DNA from: Lathyrus oleraceus
Taxonomy: Eukaryota; Streptophyta; Magnoliopsida; Fabales; Fabaceae
Direction: 5' to 3'
Length of the DNA: 64,000 nt
Assembly (NCBI RefSeq): GCF_024323335.1
Contig: NC_066583.1
Coordinates: forward strand, 271,742,916 to 271,806,915
The notes under the pieces are model-generated. The model saw only the letters and a program-made list of their open reading frames with translations. It made no database searches and was not told where the DNA came from. This document shows, in pieces, positions 11,636 through 23,037 of this stretch (positions are counted from its first letter, which is position 1; every line of letters begins with the position of its first letter). Position numbers and translations under genes: made by a program.

Positions 11636-14600
11636 TGGCCATAGGAGTACAAATGCCACATCACAGGGACTTATAATTGCATCCTCTCATACAACAAACA
11701 AGAGCAAAGAAGATATGAGTGACCAATGAAATGATCTTACACTCTATCTCTTCCATATCATGGGAACAAAAGCCAATCTACATGGTCTTACAATTGTCCT
11801 CAATGGGCAAACAAACATGGATCACAAGGATATGCAATAATGATCATACAAGAATTAACAATCAATGATGATGAATGCATAATGGCAAATAAGCAATCAT
11901 GTCCAAATGAATCAAATAATCAATCAAACAAGTTCAAGTAGCACACACTATAACCAAACAATTAGGCTCAAGCAAAGGGTTAGACTTTAAAGTCAACTGG
12001 AATGGGGTAAATGGTGCTCTTAACCTTGACATTGAGAGCCAAGGTGAAGCAGATGAAAGGATATGAGGGGTGTGCCTCATCACTCTTATCCCTGGTCAGG
12101 GAGAGCATTGAATATCAGAAGGTGTGGGAGTTCAGAAAGGGGGAACTCTCTCCACAAGTTAGACTCGATAGATCTTGGGCTTTTACTCACTATGCATCAA
12201 CACAAGTAGTGTGAGCAAGGTGAGAGACTCACAGAATAGTAGGAGATAGGCTACATATCTCTTATATCTACCAATTGCCTTATTAAAAGGACTTCATCTG
12301 CTTGGGGACAAAATTAAACACACAAAGACATTGCCTCTTAAGGAGGACTTCAGACAGGTGCCTGGCTAAATAACAGGCCAGGTCTTCCAGACTACATGAA
12401 GAAGAAGGTGCTATACCTCAATGCAAATGCTATCAAGCAAAGCAATGCAAGTTCTCAAAGAACTATAAGCAACTATGGTACCTGAAATCAATCAAATATA
12501 ATCAGTATACAACTCAAAGTCAAACAGACAAATTAATGAACCAACAGTCAACACAATCAAACAATGCCATGTGCAAAGCACAAAGCTCAAAGCTCAAATG
12601 ATCTAAGCATCCTACAAAACAAATAAGTTAGTTTACAATAGTCAAATGAAACAACTCAATCAACTTGCATTAATTCCTTTAAAGCACTTTGCTTCTTAAC
12701 CTGAAAAGTCAAAGTCAAACTCAAACATGAGAAGTAAGACCACTAGGACAAGCCTAGGGTCAAAAGGAGGGAAAAATCTTAAAACAGCAAGTGAAACATG
12801 ATCAAAACCAAGATAATTCAATTAAGAAGAGAGTCCAATTGGTCTCATATCAAAACAATGCACTAATTTCATTTCATGCACAATTTAGGTCAAAGTAAGC
12901 AAGTGTGAACCACATATGAGTAAACAGAATGATCATAATCAAACAAATACCAAAACAGCTCAATAAATTCCACAAAAATTCAAGTCTAAACAGAACACAT
13001 TCAATGAGCATCATGTCAGATTTCATGCTATTTGGACAAGAGGAAGTAGGGGAATTAAATCAACAAGTCATGGCATGCAAAAACCAACCTAAACTAGGTC
13101 ACAAATCATGTGTCAACTTCAATCAATTGTAAAACAGAGAAAACAAATGACAAATGAACGGGACCAAAGACAAAGTGAAGCTAAACATGTCAAGAAACAC
13201 TCCACCAAATTTCATCTTCTTGTGATAAGGTATGAACATTTTACAAGCTATGGAAGTTAATCACTCAAGAGAAGTTCACAAAATGGTAAACAGAAAACAA
13301 AAATACCAATCAAATAGGAAATTGATCAACAAATCCTACAACAAATCATGGTTAAACTAGACATATAAATGAAATCACATGCAAAAATCCAGAGCCAATG
13401 GCATTCAATAAGCATGGAAACAAAATTTATGAACATGGCATAACCTAGTGTGACACACATTGTCACACTCAAAAAGATCACATCATATCTCTCTAACCAG
13501 AAACTCAAAAATAGCAAACTATACATCAAAATCACCAGGAAATAGTCAAGAACATGCCTATAAAATTTCATGCATTTTGGAGCAAGCATCATTATTTTAT
13601 GAATGAAATGGCAAAACATACATCAAAAGCATACATGTCCAAAGTCTCTAGGCAAAATAAAAAATCAGCCAAGCACAACTTTTACTATCATGCCTAAAAT
13701 AAACTAGAGAGAATTTGGAGATCAACACAAAAATCCTCATTCAATTTGGATAAACCATGAATTAATTATGATTTTTAGAAGTTTGGTTAAGAAATGAAAT
13801 AATTATTTAACATTTAAATGAATTTGAATAAGCTGAGTGGCAATTCTGTAATTAATTCAAGCCAGGGCGAAACGCGCCCGTTTCATTAAACGACATGGCT
13901 TCACGCGATTGGTCCATTCTCGCGGTAAACACAATTCGAAACTGAAGCCAAGGCAAAGCGGATCTGGACGCGAGCTGGAACGAGAAAATCAGAACACAAC
14001 GTCGTGTTCTTCGCGTTCATCATCATCATCACTTTTTGCCACGAAAACCAGCAAATGATATACCAATCGAAAAGTCATGTCACGTAGATTATTATTCTAA
14101 CAAGCAATTAACCTAAATTTAATCATGCTTCACGGATCGATCGAAGAAAGTTTCACACTCAAATGTTCAGATCAAGATATCTTCATCAATACCTAATGAA
14201 AATCTATGATCTAAGTTGCAGTGTAACCTACGTTGTGAGATCTACAAGACGCATATCAAGATTTCAAGAATCGTGTCAATCGAGTTCTGACCTTATGTAG
14301 ATGCAGGTCGTGATTCAGCTTGTTTCGCGGCTCCAATGGCAGAAACAGATACTCTGTGATGATGTAGAAGGTGTATGGTGATGAATGCTCAGCTCAACAA
14401 TGCTTGGATCAATGAAATTTTGCAACTGCCATGGAAGCTCAAGCTTTGCAACAGTGAGAATTTGCACGATTTCTTCCTCAATTGCTTCAAACAGAAATCC
14501 AAATACACCTGTGAATGATGAATACTGCAAAAGAAAGTAGAAAGAATCAAGAGTTCTTGATGAATTGAATGAAAAAAGTGTGTAGAAAAATGTGAGAATT

Positions 14601-14674
14601 TGAGAGAATTGGTGAATTTTTGGATTTTGATCTGAATTGTGATTGTTGATCCTGAGTTTTCTGTTAGGATTAGG

Positions 14675-14682
14675 CTTTTATA
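14675..14682 (-). promoter_or_regulatory. Candidate TATA box in E1 left LTR
   Basis: On the sense (minus) strand TATAAAAG lies about 1.14 kb inside the LTR, a plausible U3/R border for a long Ogre LTR. The same site is at 27358-27365 in the 5' LTR copy. No transcription data support it. Confidence 0.45.
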
Positions 14683-15818
14683 GTATCACTTAATCCATGC
14701 CTTAATCATGCTTAACCAAATTGGAGTGATTAGTGAATTGAGCTTGTTATGGAAATTGGCCAATTTGCCCTTTGATAGCTTGAACCAATGGAACAGTGTT
14801 TTTTTCTTTTGAAGCAAGTCACAAAGTGCATTTGGAAGTGAATGGGATTGGTTTCATGTGAAAATCCCATGCATTTTGAAATTTGGCCTTTTTTCCCACC
14901 AATTTTTAAATGGTCCACTTGAAAAATGACCTTTTGCTATGATGGTTTTTGATGAAATGTGATGAGGGATTTGGATAGTACACATCAAATGTGGTTTGCT
15001 CAAAGAAAGATCACCCAATTTGGCCATTCCATTCAAAAGTTATGGCACTTTGAATTTCAACTTTTTCTGAAAATGATTTGATCATAACTTGCCAACCACA
15101 CATGAGAAATGAGTGTTCTTGGACTTTTTGGAAAGGTGAGATCAAGATCTTCAACTTTCATGTTGGACAAAATTTGATTTGAAGCATTCTTGGACATGTA
15201 ATTTTGAGGAGAAGAACTTTCCATTTTTGGCAGGTGAAAATTACAGGTCATTTCTATTTTTGGAAACTTTTTGTTTGACTTCAAATTCTTCAACCTTGAT
15301 CTTTGAAATGCCAAATGAGGCTTATATGGACATGAATGAGACCTTTCCAACCATCTCACACCTTCCAATCCCTGATTAAATGCACAGTTGACCACAATTG
15401 ACTTTTCTAGGGTTTTGGTTTACTGAGCCATGTTCTGATGAATTCCAAGCCTCTACCACATGAGATCTTGATCCAAAATGATATCACAACTTATATGAAC
15501 TTATGATGAATGATTATGGTGCCCAAATTCTTCAAGAATGGTCACCATCCCTTGCCCAATGGCTGATTTGACTGGTTTGACCTAGTTTGCTTCATCTGCA
15601 AGTAACAAGGTTAGATGACAATATTTTTGTACTTTTGGCTAGTAAACAATATGAAAAGCAATGATATACAAATGCAATACATGCTTGGTGATCAAGAAAC
15701 ACACTCACAAGATACCCACCCACTAGGAGGGAAGCAAAGATGCACAATGATCCTTGAGGCAATGAATGGTATGATATGATGCCATGAGGGATCTTAGGGA
15801 CAAAATTGGGGTCTTACA

Positions 15819-15835
15819 GATGCCCCTATTTAAGG
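15819..15835 (-). other. E1 polypurine tract region
   Basis: On the minus strand the 17 bases before the 3' LTR read AATAGGGGCATC at their end. Elements A (ACAGGGGCAGC) and C (AATAGGGGCATC) have the same AGGGGCA core at the same place, so this is the likely plus-strand primer site. Confidence 0.75.
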
Positions 15836-18800
15836 TCATTCTAGCCGGAGAAGTGAAGTTTAGAAATCTTCATCTCGACGCGGTAGAATGGGCTTAAATA
15901 ATAGTAATGAGACGAATTTTGGTCCCTAAGAGACCTCATGATGCAGATGTATGCATGCAAAAGATAAATTCTGTGGGGAATATGATTCACACAGAAGAAA
16001 AGACGATCCCTCGGAGTAATTCACTCACCAGGTACAGAGACTCTAACAAGACTCTTATGGGGATAATAAAGAAAAAGAATGCGTGAGCAGGACACGACTT
16101 CAAGTTGGGAAAACAAAACTGACGCAACGTGCGCAAGACACGACTCTGATTAGGATAACAGAAATCAAACTGGAGACCTCACTGGGGAAATAAAGGATTC
16201 AAGCCGGGGGAAGAAGCAATTCCAAAGGAAAACACTCCTGTTGGAAAGACTCAAGCTGACTCACGAAATGCATGTACAGGGGAGAACACCAATACAGCAA
16301 CACAAATAGAAACACAACTCCGCTGGGGAAGTCTAGAAAAGACTTTCCAGGGGAAGCCAAGGGATGAAATGTTACCGGTATAAGGGTAACAAACTCAGGA
16401 AGAATGAATATCCAAGACCGGTATAAGGGTGATAGATATCGATCAACCAAGCATCTGAGAAAGACCTGAAAAAGGTACATAAACTCAGGAAAATCTGACT
16501 CCACAGGGGACCAAAGTCATGATAGGGAGCAGAAAGGAAGGAACACCAGGGATACCGAGGTATATAATAGGTGACCGACCAAAACGTGAATTGGTATATA
16601 TGCCAAAACACTCATCATCCGAAAGGAGGGCTTGAAAAAGCAAATCGACTTACAGGATGGACATTCGAATCCACTACGGGAAAACGAATCGTACTCAACT
16701 GGGGACACAAACCCAAAGAGTGCATGAGATATAATATCCATTACCGGCAGACCGTGGATAAGAATACTCGCATGAGATATATTATCTATTACCGTCAGAA
16801 CGTAGATAATAAACTCGCACGGTAAGAAACACCAGGGATACCGAAGTATATAATAGGTGATCTACCGAAAATGTGGATTGGTATATATGCCAACACACTC
16901 ATCATCCAAAACACAAACTGGTTAAAGGATGGATATTCGATTCTACAAAGAATACGAATCTTGCTCAGCTGGGGAAAATCAACAAAGGATTCCAACTAAA
17001 GAGCGCATGAGAAAGATTATTCATTACCGGCAGACCGTGAATAATATACTCGAAAGGAAAAGACACCAGAGATACCGAAGTATATAATAGGTGACTAACC
17101 AAAAAGAGAGACAATCGATACCAAGCATCCGGGTAAACGAAAGACAACTCAAAAGAGGATAAATTGCAAGCATCCGACAATCATCCGACAACAAAGAATA
17201 TTCGACTCCGCAGAGGGAAAAAATGAATCTTACTCGACCAGGGAAACACAAAAGGTTTCGACTGAAGAGTGCATGAGATATATTATTCATTACCGTCAGA
17301 ACGTGAATAATACACTCGCACGGAAGATTATCCACAACCGGTTACTGGGTTAATAAAGGATAAATCGACCGAAAAGAAAGGCATCGGGATACCAAAATTA
17401 GGCATATAAAGATGACCGATCAAAGGAAGCAACAATCATTACCACGCAAAAGGGTAAATGAAAGACGAACCGCTGGGGATAAATTGCAAGCATCCGGCAA
17501 TTATCCGCAGGGACGAGCTGGGAGCGCATTGATAAACAATCAATGATCCGGGGAACAAATCACTAGCAAACGGTGAAAGGACCCACTGGCGACTTCAAAA
17601 GGGATAACATTGCAAGCATACGGCAATGATCCAGAATATAACTTGCTGGGGATACAAGTGCTTACTCAAGAGCAACTACCCAGAAGAAAGGAGGAATATC
17701 AACATCGAACAACGAATGAAGATAACCACAAAGAGTAACCATCATCGGTTAGGATGAATAACAAGGTTAACTCTGCAAAGGGGAGAAATTAGGGTTTACA
17801 ACTACCGAATACGGGGTAGAACACCAAAAACTCTGGCTGAGGAAACAAGAGGTTAACACTACCGACTACTGGGTAGAACCAAAGACTCAGCTGGGATAAA
17901 ATTGTAAGCAACCGACAATTATCCACCTGTAGCATAAGGCACAAACTCCACTAGGGAGAACAAAACCACAACATGGGATTTACAACTACCGAATACGGGG
18001 TAGAAGACCACAAACTCAACTGGGGATAAAAATCACCACAGGGAGATACTAACTTTGTTAGGGATGAAGCCACAACAACAGAAAACTCACCAACAGCCAG
18101 AACGAACCACAAAGGGTCACCTCTGCTAGGGGAAAAGAGATAAGACTTACAACCACCGAATACAGGGTAGTAGCCATACTCTGGTGGGGATAACCACAAA
18201 TTCACGTGGGGATGAAAGAAATCACAAATCCGCACGGGAAACAAAATAGGGTTTATAACAAACCACAAACTCTTGCTGAGGAATAAAAGGTATATAACCA
18301 CCAATTCCATCAAAAGGGCCAGGAAAATAGGACTTACAACTACCGAATACGGGGTAGAGGCCCGAAAACTCCGCTGGGGAACAACCCACTGGGAAGCACA
18401 AAAGACAATTGACAAAATGCCAATTCGGGAATATTCCGAAAAGACAGACTGAATCAAAACACGTCCTATAAGGATATAACTCAATAGGAAAGATCCATCC
18501 CAATATATGTTGGGAGGAAACGGAAGGAACCGTCATCCACGAGGAAGTATCTCAGTGGGGAACTGCAGAAGGACAGACAGACACTTTCTGCTTACGGAGC
18601 TGACTCTATATGGAGAGATTTAAAACCCGACATCCGCTTGGGGAGATCTTTTAGAGATCTATAAGACCCGTAGCGAGACAACAAACAAAAGATATATGGC
18701 AAAATAATGCAACATGATTATCTGAATGTTTATGAATATGCATGAATATGCGTAAATTATGTTTGATGAATGCTGACAAAACAGACATATCTAGCATAAC

Positions 18801-20285
18801 AAGTCCAGGACTCGAACGCCCGGTATTATACTTCCAGGGGAAAAACCAGCTGGAAAGCCAATCTGCTGGAGATCCGCATGCTATAAAGCAAGGATCTGCG
18901 GGTACTGCAGAGATATCAGGATACACCAACTCTCTGAGTGATGGACCAGCAAAACAAACCAATCAGGGCACAGAAAGTCACAACGGGCAAAACTGCCACC
19001 AAGACGAATCTGTTGGGAACAAGAGAAAAATCTCAGAAATATCTGCAGGGGATCTCAGCATCAACTGAGAAACAAAAGTCACTGCAACTCCAAACAAATC
19101 CGGGGTCCAACCCACTGAAGGAGAATAACATCATCCAAGTAGAATCTAACTGCATAAGCAACTCTACTGGGGAAAACTGTCGACTACTCTCTCGGAGAAC
19201 AACCCACTGAAGGAGAAAGTGCCACACAAGTAGCTTCTGCAACAAACCACTCTACTTGGGGAGAACATGCATATCTGATAGATCACATCAGTAGATTCTG
19301 CAATATGAGCCACTCTACTGAGGATCAAAAGTAATCAGGAAATCAATCCACTCCCTGGATGCTAGAGCCACCAACCGACCCTACTGGGGATTGAGAGTTT
19401 TTAACCGGCAAAAACTGCCACAACAACCATTCTGCAGACAAATGCTGGCGAGATATGGATGAAAAGAATGGGATATCAACCCAACCGACCAATGAGTAGG
19501 AAAATAAATCCTGCTCTGCTGAGGAGAACCAATACTCTGATGGAGAGAAATCAACAACTCTACTGGCAACTGCACTGGAGAGAGCAACAACAACTCTGCT
19601 AGCGACTACGATGGGGATATCAATAACTGCTCTGCTCGCGACTGTGCTGAGGAGATAGATAAAGTACGGGTATAGCAACCCACTGGCTGAATCTTCCAAA
19701 AATAACATCCTCGCTGAAGAGAAACTGCTACTGGAGAAAACTGAGTCTTCAACAACACTCTGCTTGCGATTATACTGGGGAACAACCCCACCAACAACTC
19801 TATTTGAGGAACAACCCCAACAAAGATCTGGAGAAATAAGGATACACCCAAACCAGGAATATGAACCAAATGCCTTACCTGTCGGGAATCATACCACCCT
19901 TGGGAGAGCACTGAGACATCCTCAGATATCCTTTCAACATTGTGAATATTCACTTTGTTTAAAACAACAATTTTGAAAAATTAGATTTGTTTAAAACAAT
20001 GATATTTTATCAATTAAAACATGCAAAACATTTGTTGAATTGAAACAAATAAGAGTGCAAAAAAGCTCAAATTTATTTGATGGAATGGTAGCCTGCAAAT
20101 GGCAAGACTCCATGGATCTGTACAAATTTGAAATCAGTGATATATATTGGAAGAGGGCTACATTGAACATAATGATCTTTTCTCTACCAATTTGAATCTC
20201 GAAGTATCTGAAGCTTCAGTTGACGACGAATCGAGAATCTTCTGACGAACAGACAGCTGGTGACCAGAAAGTCTTGTCAGGATGC
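15836..20285 (-). other. E1 long 3' UTR with hairpin minisatellites
   Basis: About 4.5 kb of non-coding DNA rich in short dispersed repeats. On the plus strand these include CTACCGAATACGGGGTAG (several between 17790 and 18360), ATTGCAAGCATCCGGCAAT variants (17160-17920) and TTACCGGCAGACCG/TTACCGTCAGAACG units (16735-17311) whose flanks are complementary. The stretch 18540-19950 is made of weaker repeats with TCTACTGGGGA-like words. The longest open frame on the sense strand (17951-18484) is built from the repeats and is not credible as a gene. Hypervariable repeat-rich 3' UTRs are known for Ogre elements. Confidence 0.8.
16735..17311 (-). repeat. Four covarying hairpin units in E1 3' UTR
   Basis: Plus-strand arms: TATCCA 16735-16740 with TGGATA 16755-16760; ATTATCTA 16781-16788 with TAGATAAT 16803-16810; ATTATTCA 17016-17023 with TGAATAAT 17038-17045; ATTATTCA 17282-17289 with TGAATAAT 17304-17311. 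Inside, the short stem is CGG/CCG in units 1 and 3 and CGT/ACG in units 2 and 4, with the loop CAGA constant. Confidence 0.85.
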
Positions 20286-20475
20286 AGTTACTTGCCAAAT
20301 CCCTAATTTTTGCCTAGATTGCCCCAGGGTGAGGTACTCAATCTAGCGGGATGCAAATACTTTTTTTCCAAGTCTCTAACTTTTGCCTGGATCACCCTTG
20401 CGGATTCTCCACCGAGACGCTCATTTTTGCCTAAGCCGCCCTTTCGGGTTTTCAACTTAGCGAGCTATTCTGTTT
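20286..20475 (-). other. E1 post-integrase hairpin array
   Basis: Directly 3' of the integrase stop (sense is minus). Plus-strand arms: CTAAG 20431-20435 with CTTAG 20456-20460 around an inner CCC/GGG; TGGA near 20394 with TCCA near 20410; CTAGATTG 20314-20321 with CAATCTAG 20339-20346. On the sense strand each hairpin is followed by an RGGCAAAAW-type tail. The same arrangement occurs in C and A. Confidence 0.75.
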
Positions 20476-20499
20476 TTCATTTGCATATACTCCTTTTTT

Positions 20500-20838
20500 T
20501 TAGGCGAAGTATTTCTTGACTGCATCTGAATTCACAGGACGAGTGAAATCCTCCCCATCCATTGTTGTAAGCATCAAAGCACCGCCTGAAAAGGCTCTCT
20601 TAACAACATATGGACCCTCGTAGTTTGGAGTCCACTTGCCCCTGGAATCGGGCGCGAAAGACAAAACTTTCTTGAGCACGAGGTCACCTTCTCGGAACAC
20701 ACGAGGCTTGACCTTCTTATCGAATGCTTTCTTCATTCTCTGCTGATATAACTGACCATGACACATGGCAGTTAATCGCTTCTCTTCAATCAAATTCAAT
20801 TGGTCATAACGACTCTGAATCCATTCAGCATCAGTCAA
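20500..20838 (-). pseudogene. Integrase C-terminal remnant of E1
   Basis: About 112 codons match the last part of the integrase of elements A and C: the DQLNLIEEKRL stretch, the CHGQLYQQRM block, then GKWTPNYEGPYVVKR (a GPY/F-type motif) and the family's usual end DAVKKYFA. No chromodomain follows, as expected for the Tat lineage. The catalytic core is gone: upstream of codon 1 the frame meets a stop and a deletion junction. It cannot work as an integrase and survives only as part of the transcript. Confidence 0.9.
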
Positions 20839-21138
20839 CTAGGACTTTGAGGGTATGCTATTTTCTTTTTTTTTTTGAAAAATTTTGAAATTTTTTTCCT
20901 GATTTTTGATTTTTTCATCTTTTTCACCCTCTTTTTTTTTTACATTACATTTGTAATGCCCCAGTTTGACTGTTCTGCTGATTCTCAAGATACAGCTGAA
21001 TGAGCTTCTTTCGTGCTCAAGAAGACGGGTAATCTCATCAGGAATCCCCTTCAACATCATCTTCCTCTGCTCCGAATACAAAGAATTCAAGATTGGGAGA
21101 CGGCGTTGGATCATTATGTTCAATGGGTTTAGAAATCC
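20839..21138 (-). pseudogene. Start of pol in E1, fused to an A-rich deletion scar
   Basis: After the acceptor at 21139 the sequence matches the pol start of element C (the SKPIEHND.. block and PDEITRLLE), with a frameshift near 21055. Homology to pol stops near 20950. From there to about 20858 the sense strand is a purine-rich, mostly A tract, and then the integrase C-terminus begins. Nearly all of RT, RNase H, aRNase H and the integrase core (around 2.9 kb compared with C) is missing at this point. Confidence 0.75.
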
Positions 21139-21400
21139 CTGCATAATGATTCTGGATAATGAAAAGCTTTTGAATTTAAACAAGCAAATCATTCATGCAG
21201 ATGAAAAATGTTTTTTGTTTTTCAGGGCTTTTTGTGATCACTGATTTCATGCAAAAGCAAAAAGTGAAAACAAAGGGAAGAACAAATGTTTAACAATGCA
21301 ATAATTGAATGAAAACATCATTGTATATATGCTTTGCCAACAATGTCATCACTTCTCCTTTTGGCATGGGAGAAGGGTTTCAAACAAAGTGAACAATTAC
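21139..21400 (-). other. Conserved Ogre intron in E1 (predicted)
   Basis: On the minus strand a donor GA|GTAATTG begins at 21400 and an acceptor TTATGCAG ends at 21139, giving 262 bp. The donor has the same sequence and phase as in element A (38108) and the acceptor word CATTATGCAG is identical in element C (58509). Ogre elements are known to splice an intron between protease and RT. Position and sequence conservation support it; splicing is not shown here. Confidence 0.75.
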
Positions 21401-21700
21401 TCTGATCTATGGATGACCGTAGGAACATCTACAGCGACCCAATTGTGGCAGACACCACCAGGAATAACGAAGTTGTTCACATCCTCTGCATCCTCTTCCA
21501 AGATAGCAGCAGCTTCCTCTTCAGGCTGATCATCATGGATGAAACCTCCACTTTTGAACAAACCTTGCTCATTATATGCCCCAAAACAGCAGCCAATGCC
21601 AGCCCGAGATCTATTGTCTTCAAGTTCAATCATCTTCCCCAAACCGGCAACAGGAATAAATCCATCAAAAGCACTTAGTCTGGCAAATTCCTCCTCTGAG
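21401..21700 (-). pseudogene. gag-protease C-terminal tail remnant of E1
   Basis: The frame has GLGKMIELEDNRSRAGIG, an acidic stretch, then FVIPGGVCHNW and VDVPTVIH just before the intron donor. It aligns with 58778-59053 of element C and more loosely with the last ~60 residues of the gag-protease frame of element A. The protease core and all of gag are missing upstream. The open frame running further left has no recognisable homology. Confidence 0.8.
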
Positions 21701-23013
21701 TTCACAACTCTCTTGCTCAGAATGATCCATCTATATCTGGCAGAGATGGCTCTGGTATAGTACCGGGCGAAGTGCGTCTTCAAAATAAATGAAGAGCACA
21801 GGGATCGAACCACAGGACCAGAAGCTGAGAACGACGCTTGCATATGCAAATGATGCATGCAATGCTCGTGCAGATGATTTGCTTTTATCTCAAAGGAACT
21901 CGAAGGTTTTATTTGCAAACTTTGAAATATTAACCTTTTGATCGTATATGAGAATATCTCATAAGATATATCAGGTGAAAAAATTTTCCCGGTTTTTTCA
22001 TGTTTGAAAATTTTTGCAAATAAACTCCTTCGAGTTCCTTGAAAATTTTCTCTTTTTCTGATGATATGGATGCCGATGAATGCATGAATGCATGAATGCA
22101 TGAATGCAACAATCACACTCAAGGATCAAGCAAGTCACACCAAACAGAGGTCATGGGAAAGCTCATTGTATCCCTAATATCAATCATCCATTTTGGTGGA
22201 TTTAGGTTTTCACCTTATCGACACCCAAGTTCCATTGATATTAACGGTACATGAACCGGCTCTGACATCCTTAATATCAATCATCCATTTTGGCAGATTA
22301 TGATTTACACCTTATCAACGCCCAAGTTCCATTGATATTAAGGTTGTCTGAACGACTCAACCATGAATCACGGGTTTGCTGAAAGTCACGAGCATGGAGT
22401 CTCGGTTAAGAACCACCCAAAGGGAGTGTACTAGGGTTTAAACCTGCCAGACATGTTCTACCAGAGGTTCCCATAATCATCGTCCCATCTCTCGGATATT
22501 ATCGGAGGAACGAATACTCGTATTCCAAAAATATTCTCAAGAGAGACTCTTATGAGTGTAGTATCGCGTAACAATCGCATCAGATCTGACATCTGAACGA
22601 CCTCCGCACTACGTCCTAAAAATAGGCTAAGATGGGTTTGGTAAACTAAGGTCCTTGGCTTCTAAGGCACATGATTGAACGAATAATGCCTAACCACAAA
22701 TAACTTGTGTGACATTATTAATCCAACATGACCTCCACCAAGTGAATGGACTCGCAAGTCAACTGGCTAAGGAATACTCCACACCAGTCAACAAGACTAT
22801 GCCATTCTCCTATCCTAGAGTGCACTCGAGTTCAGGTATAGAACTCATCTCACAGAGATCACCAAAGCAAACAGCAATTGTATATCAAGCAATTCAAACA
22901 TTACAATCAATACAGTTATCCCAAATTGTACAAAAATATGTCAAATAACAAATAACAAGATCACACAACAAGGGTGAAAGGTAGGCAATACCACCAGGGA
23001 AGGTCTAATGTTA
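21701..23013 (-). other. E1 leader and deletion-junction region, non-coding
   Basis: No supported ORF. It has an 8-bp microsatellite (GCATGAAT, about 4 copies, 22079-22108) and a ~98-bp imperfect tandem pair (about 22170-22345) marked by AATATCAATCATCCATTTTGG and CCAAGTTCCATTGATATTAA-type ends, which are themselves partly complementary. The rest is ordinary leader sequence. Confidence 0.65.
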
Positions 23014-23031
23014 TCCCCAGCAGAGTCGCCA
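23014..23031 (-). other. E1 primer-binding site
   Basis: On the minus strand TGGCGACTCTGCTGGGGA lies six bases after the 5' LTR. The identical 18-mer follows the 5' LTR of element A. Ogre elements are reported to use tRNA-Arg; I did not check the match to a tRNA. Confidence 0.85.
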
Positions 23032-23037
23032 CTTTTC

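Larger units (their letters stand above)
10355..15818 (-). repeat. E1 3' LTR (left copy)
   Basis: On the minus strand it begins TGTAAGACCCC (15818) and ends ...CCGCTACA (10355). Length 5464 bp, identical in length to the copy at 23038-28501 and nearly identical in sequence. On the sense strand the U5-like end carries the motif GTGCGGTGGCGACTC (about 10420-10435). A small open frame near 10552 is conserved between copies only because both are LTRs. Confidence 0.93.

Noticed and set aside
13326..13619. 97-codon hydrophobic open frame, repeated at 26009-26302
   Set aside because: AT-rich LTR sequence on the sense strand; no start context or homology.
17951..18484. 177-codon open frame on the sense strand of E1's 3' UTR
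   Set aside because: It repeats itself (STPYSVVV occurs more than once) because it runs through minisatellite units, has no counterpart in C, and no recognisable domain.
18742..19210. Overlapping open frames of 108 and 90 codons on the plus strand
   Set aside because: Antisense to the element and made of 3' UTR repeat sequence.
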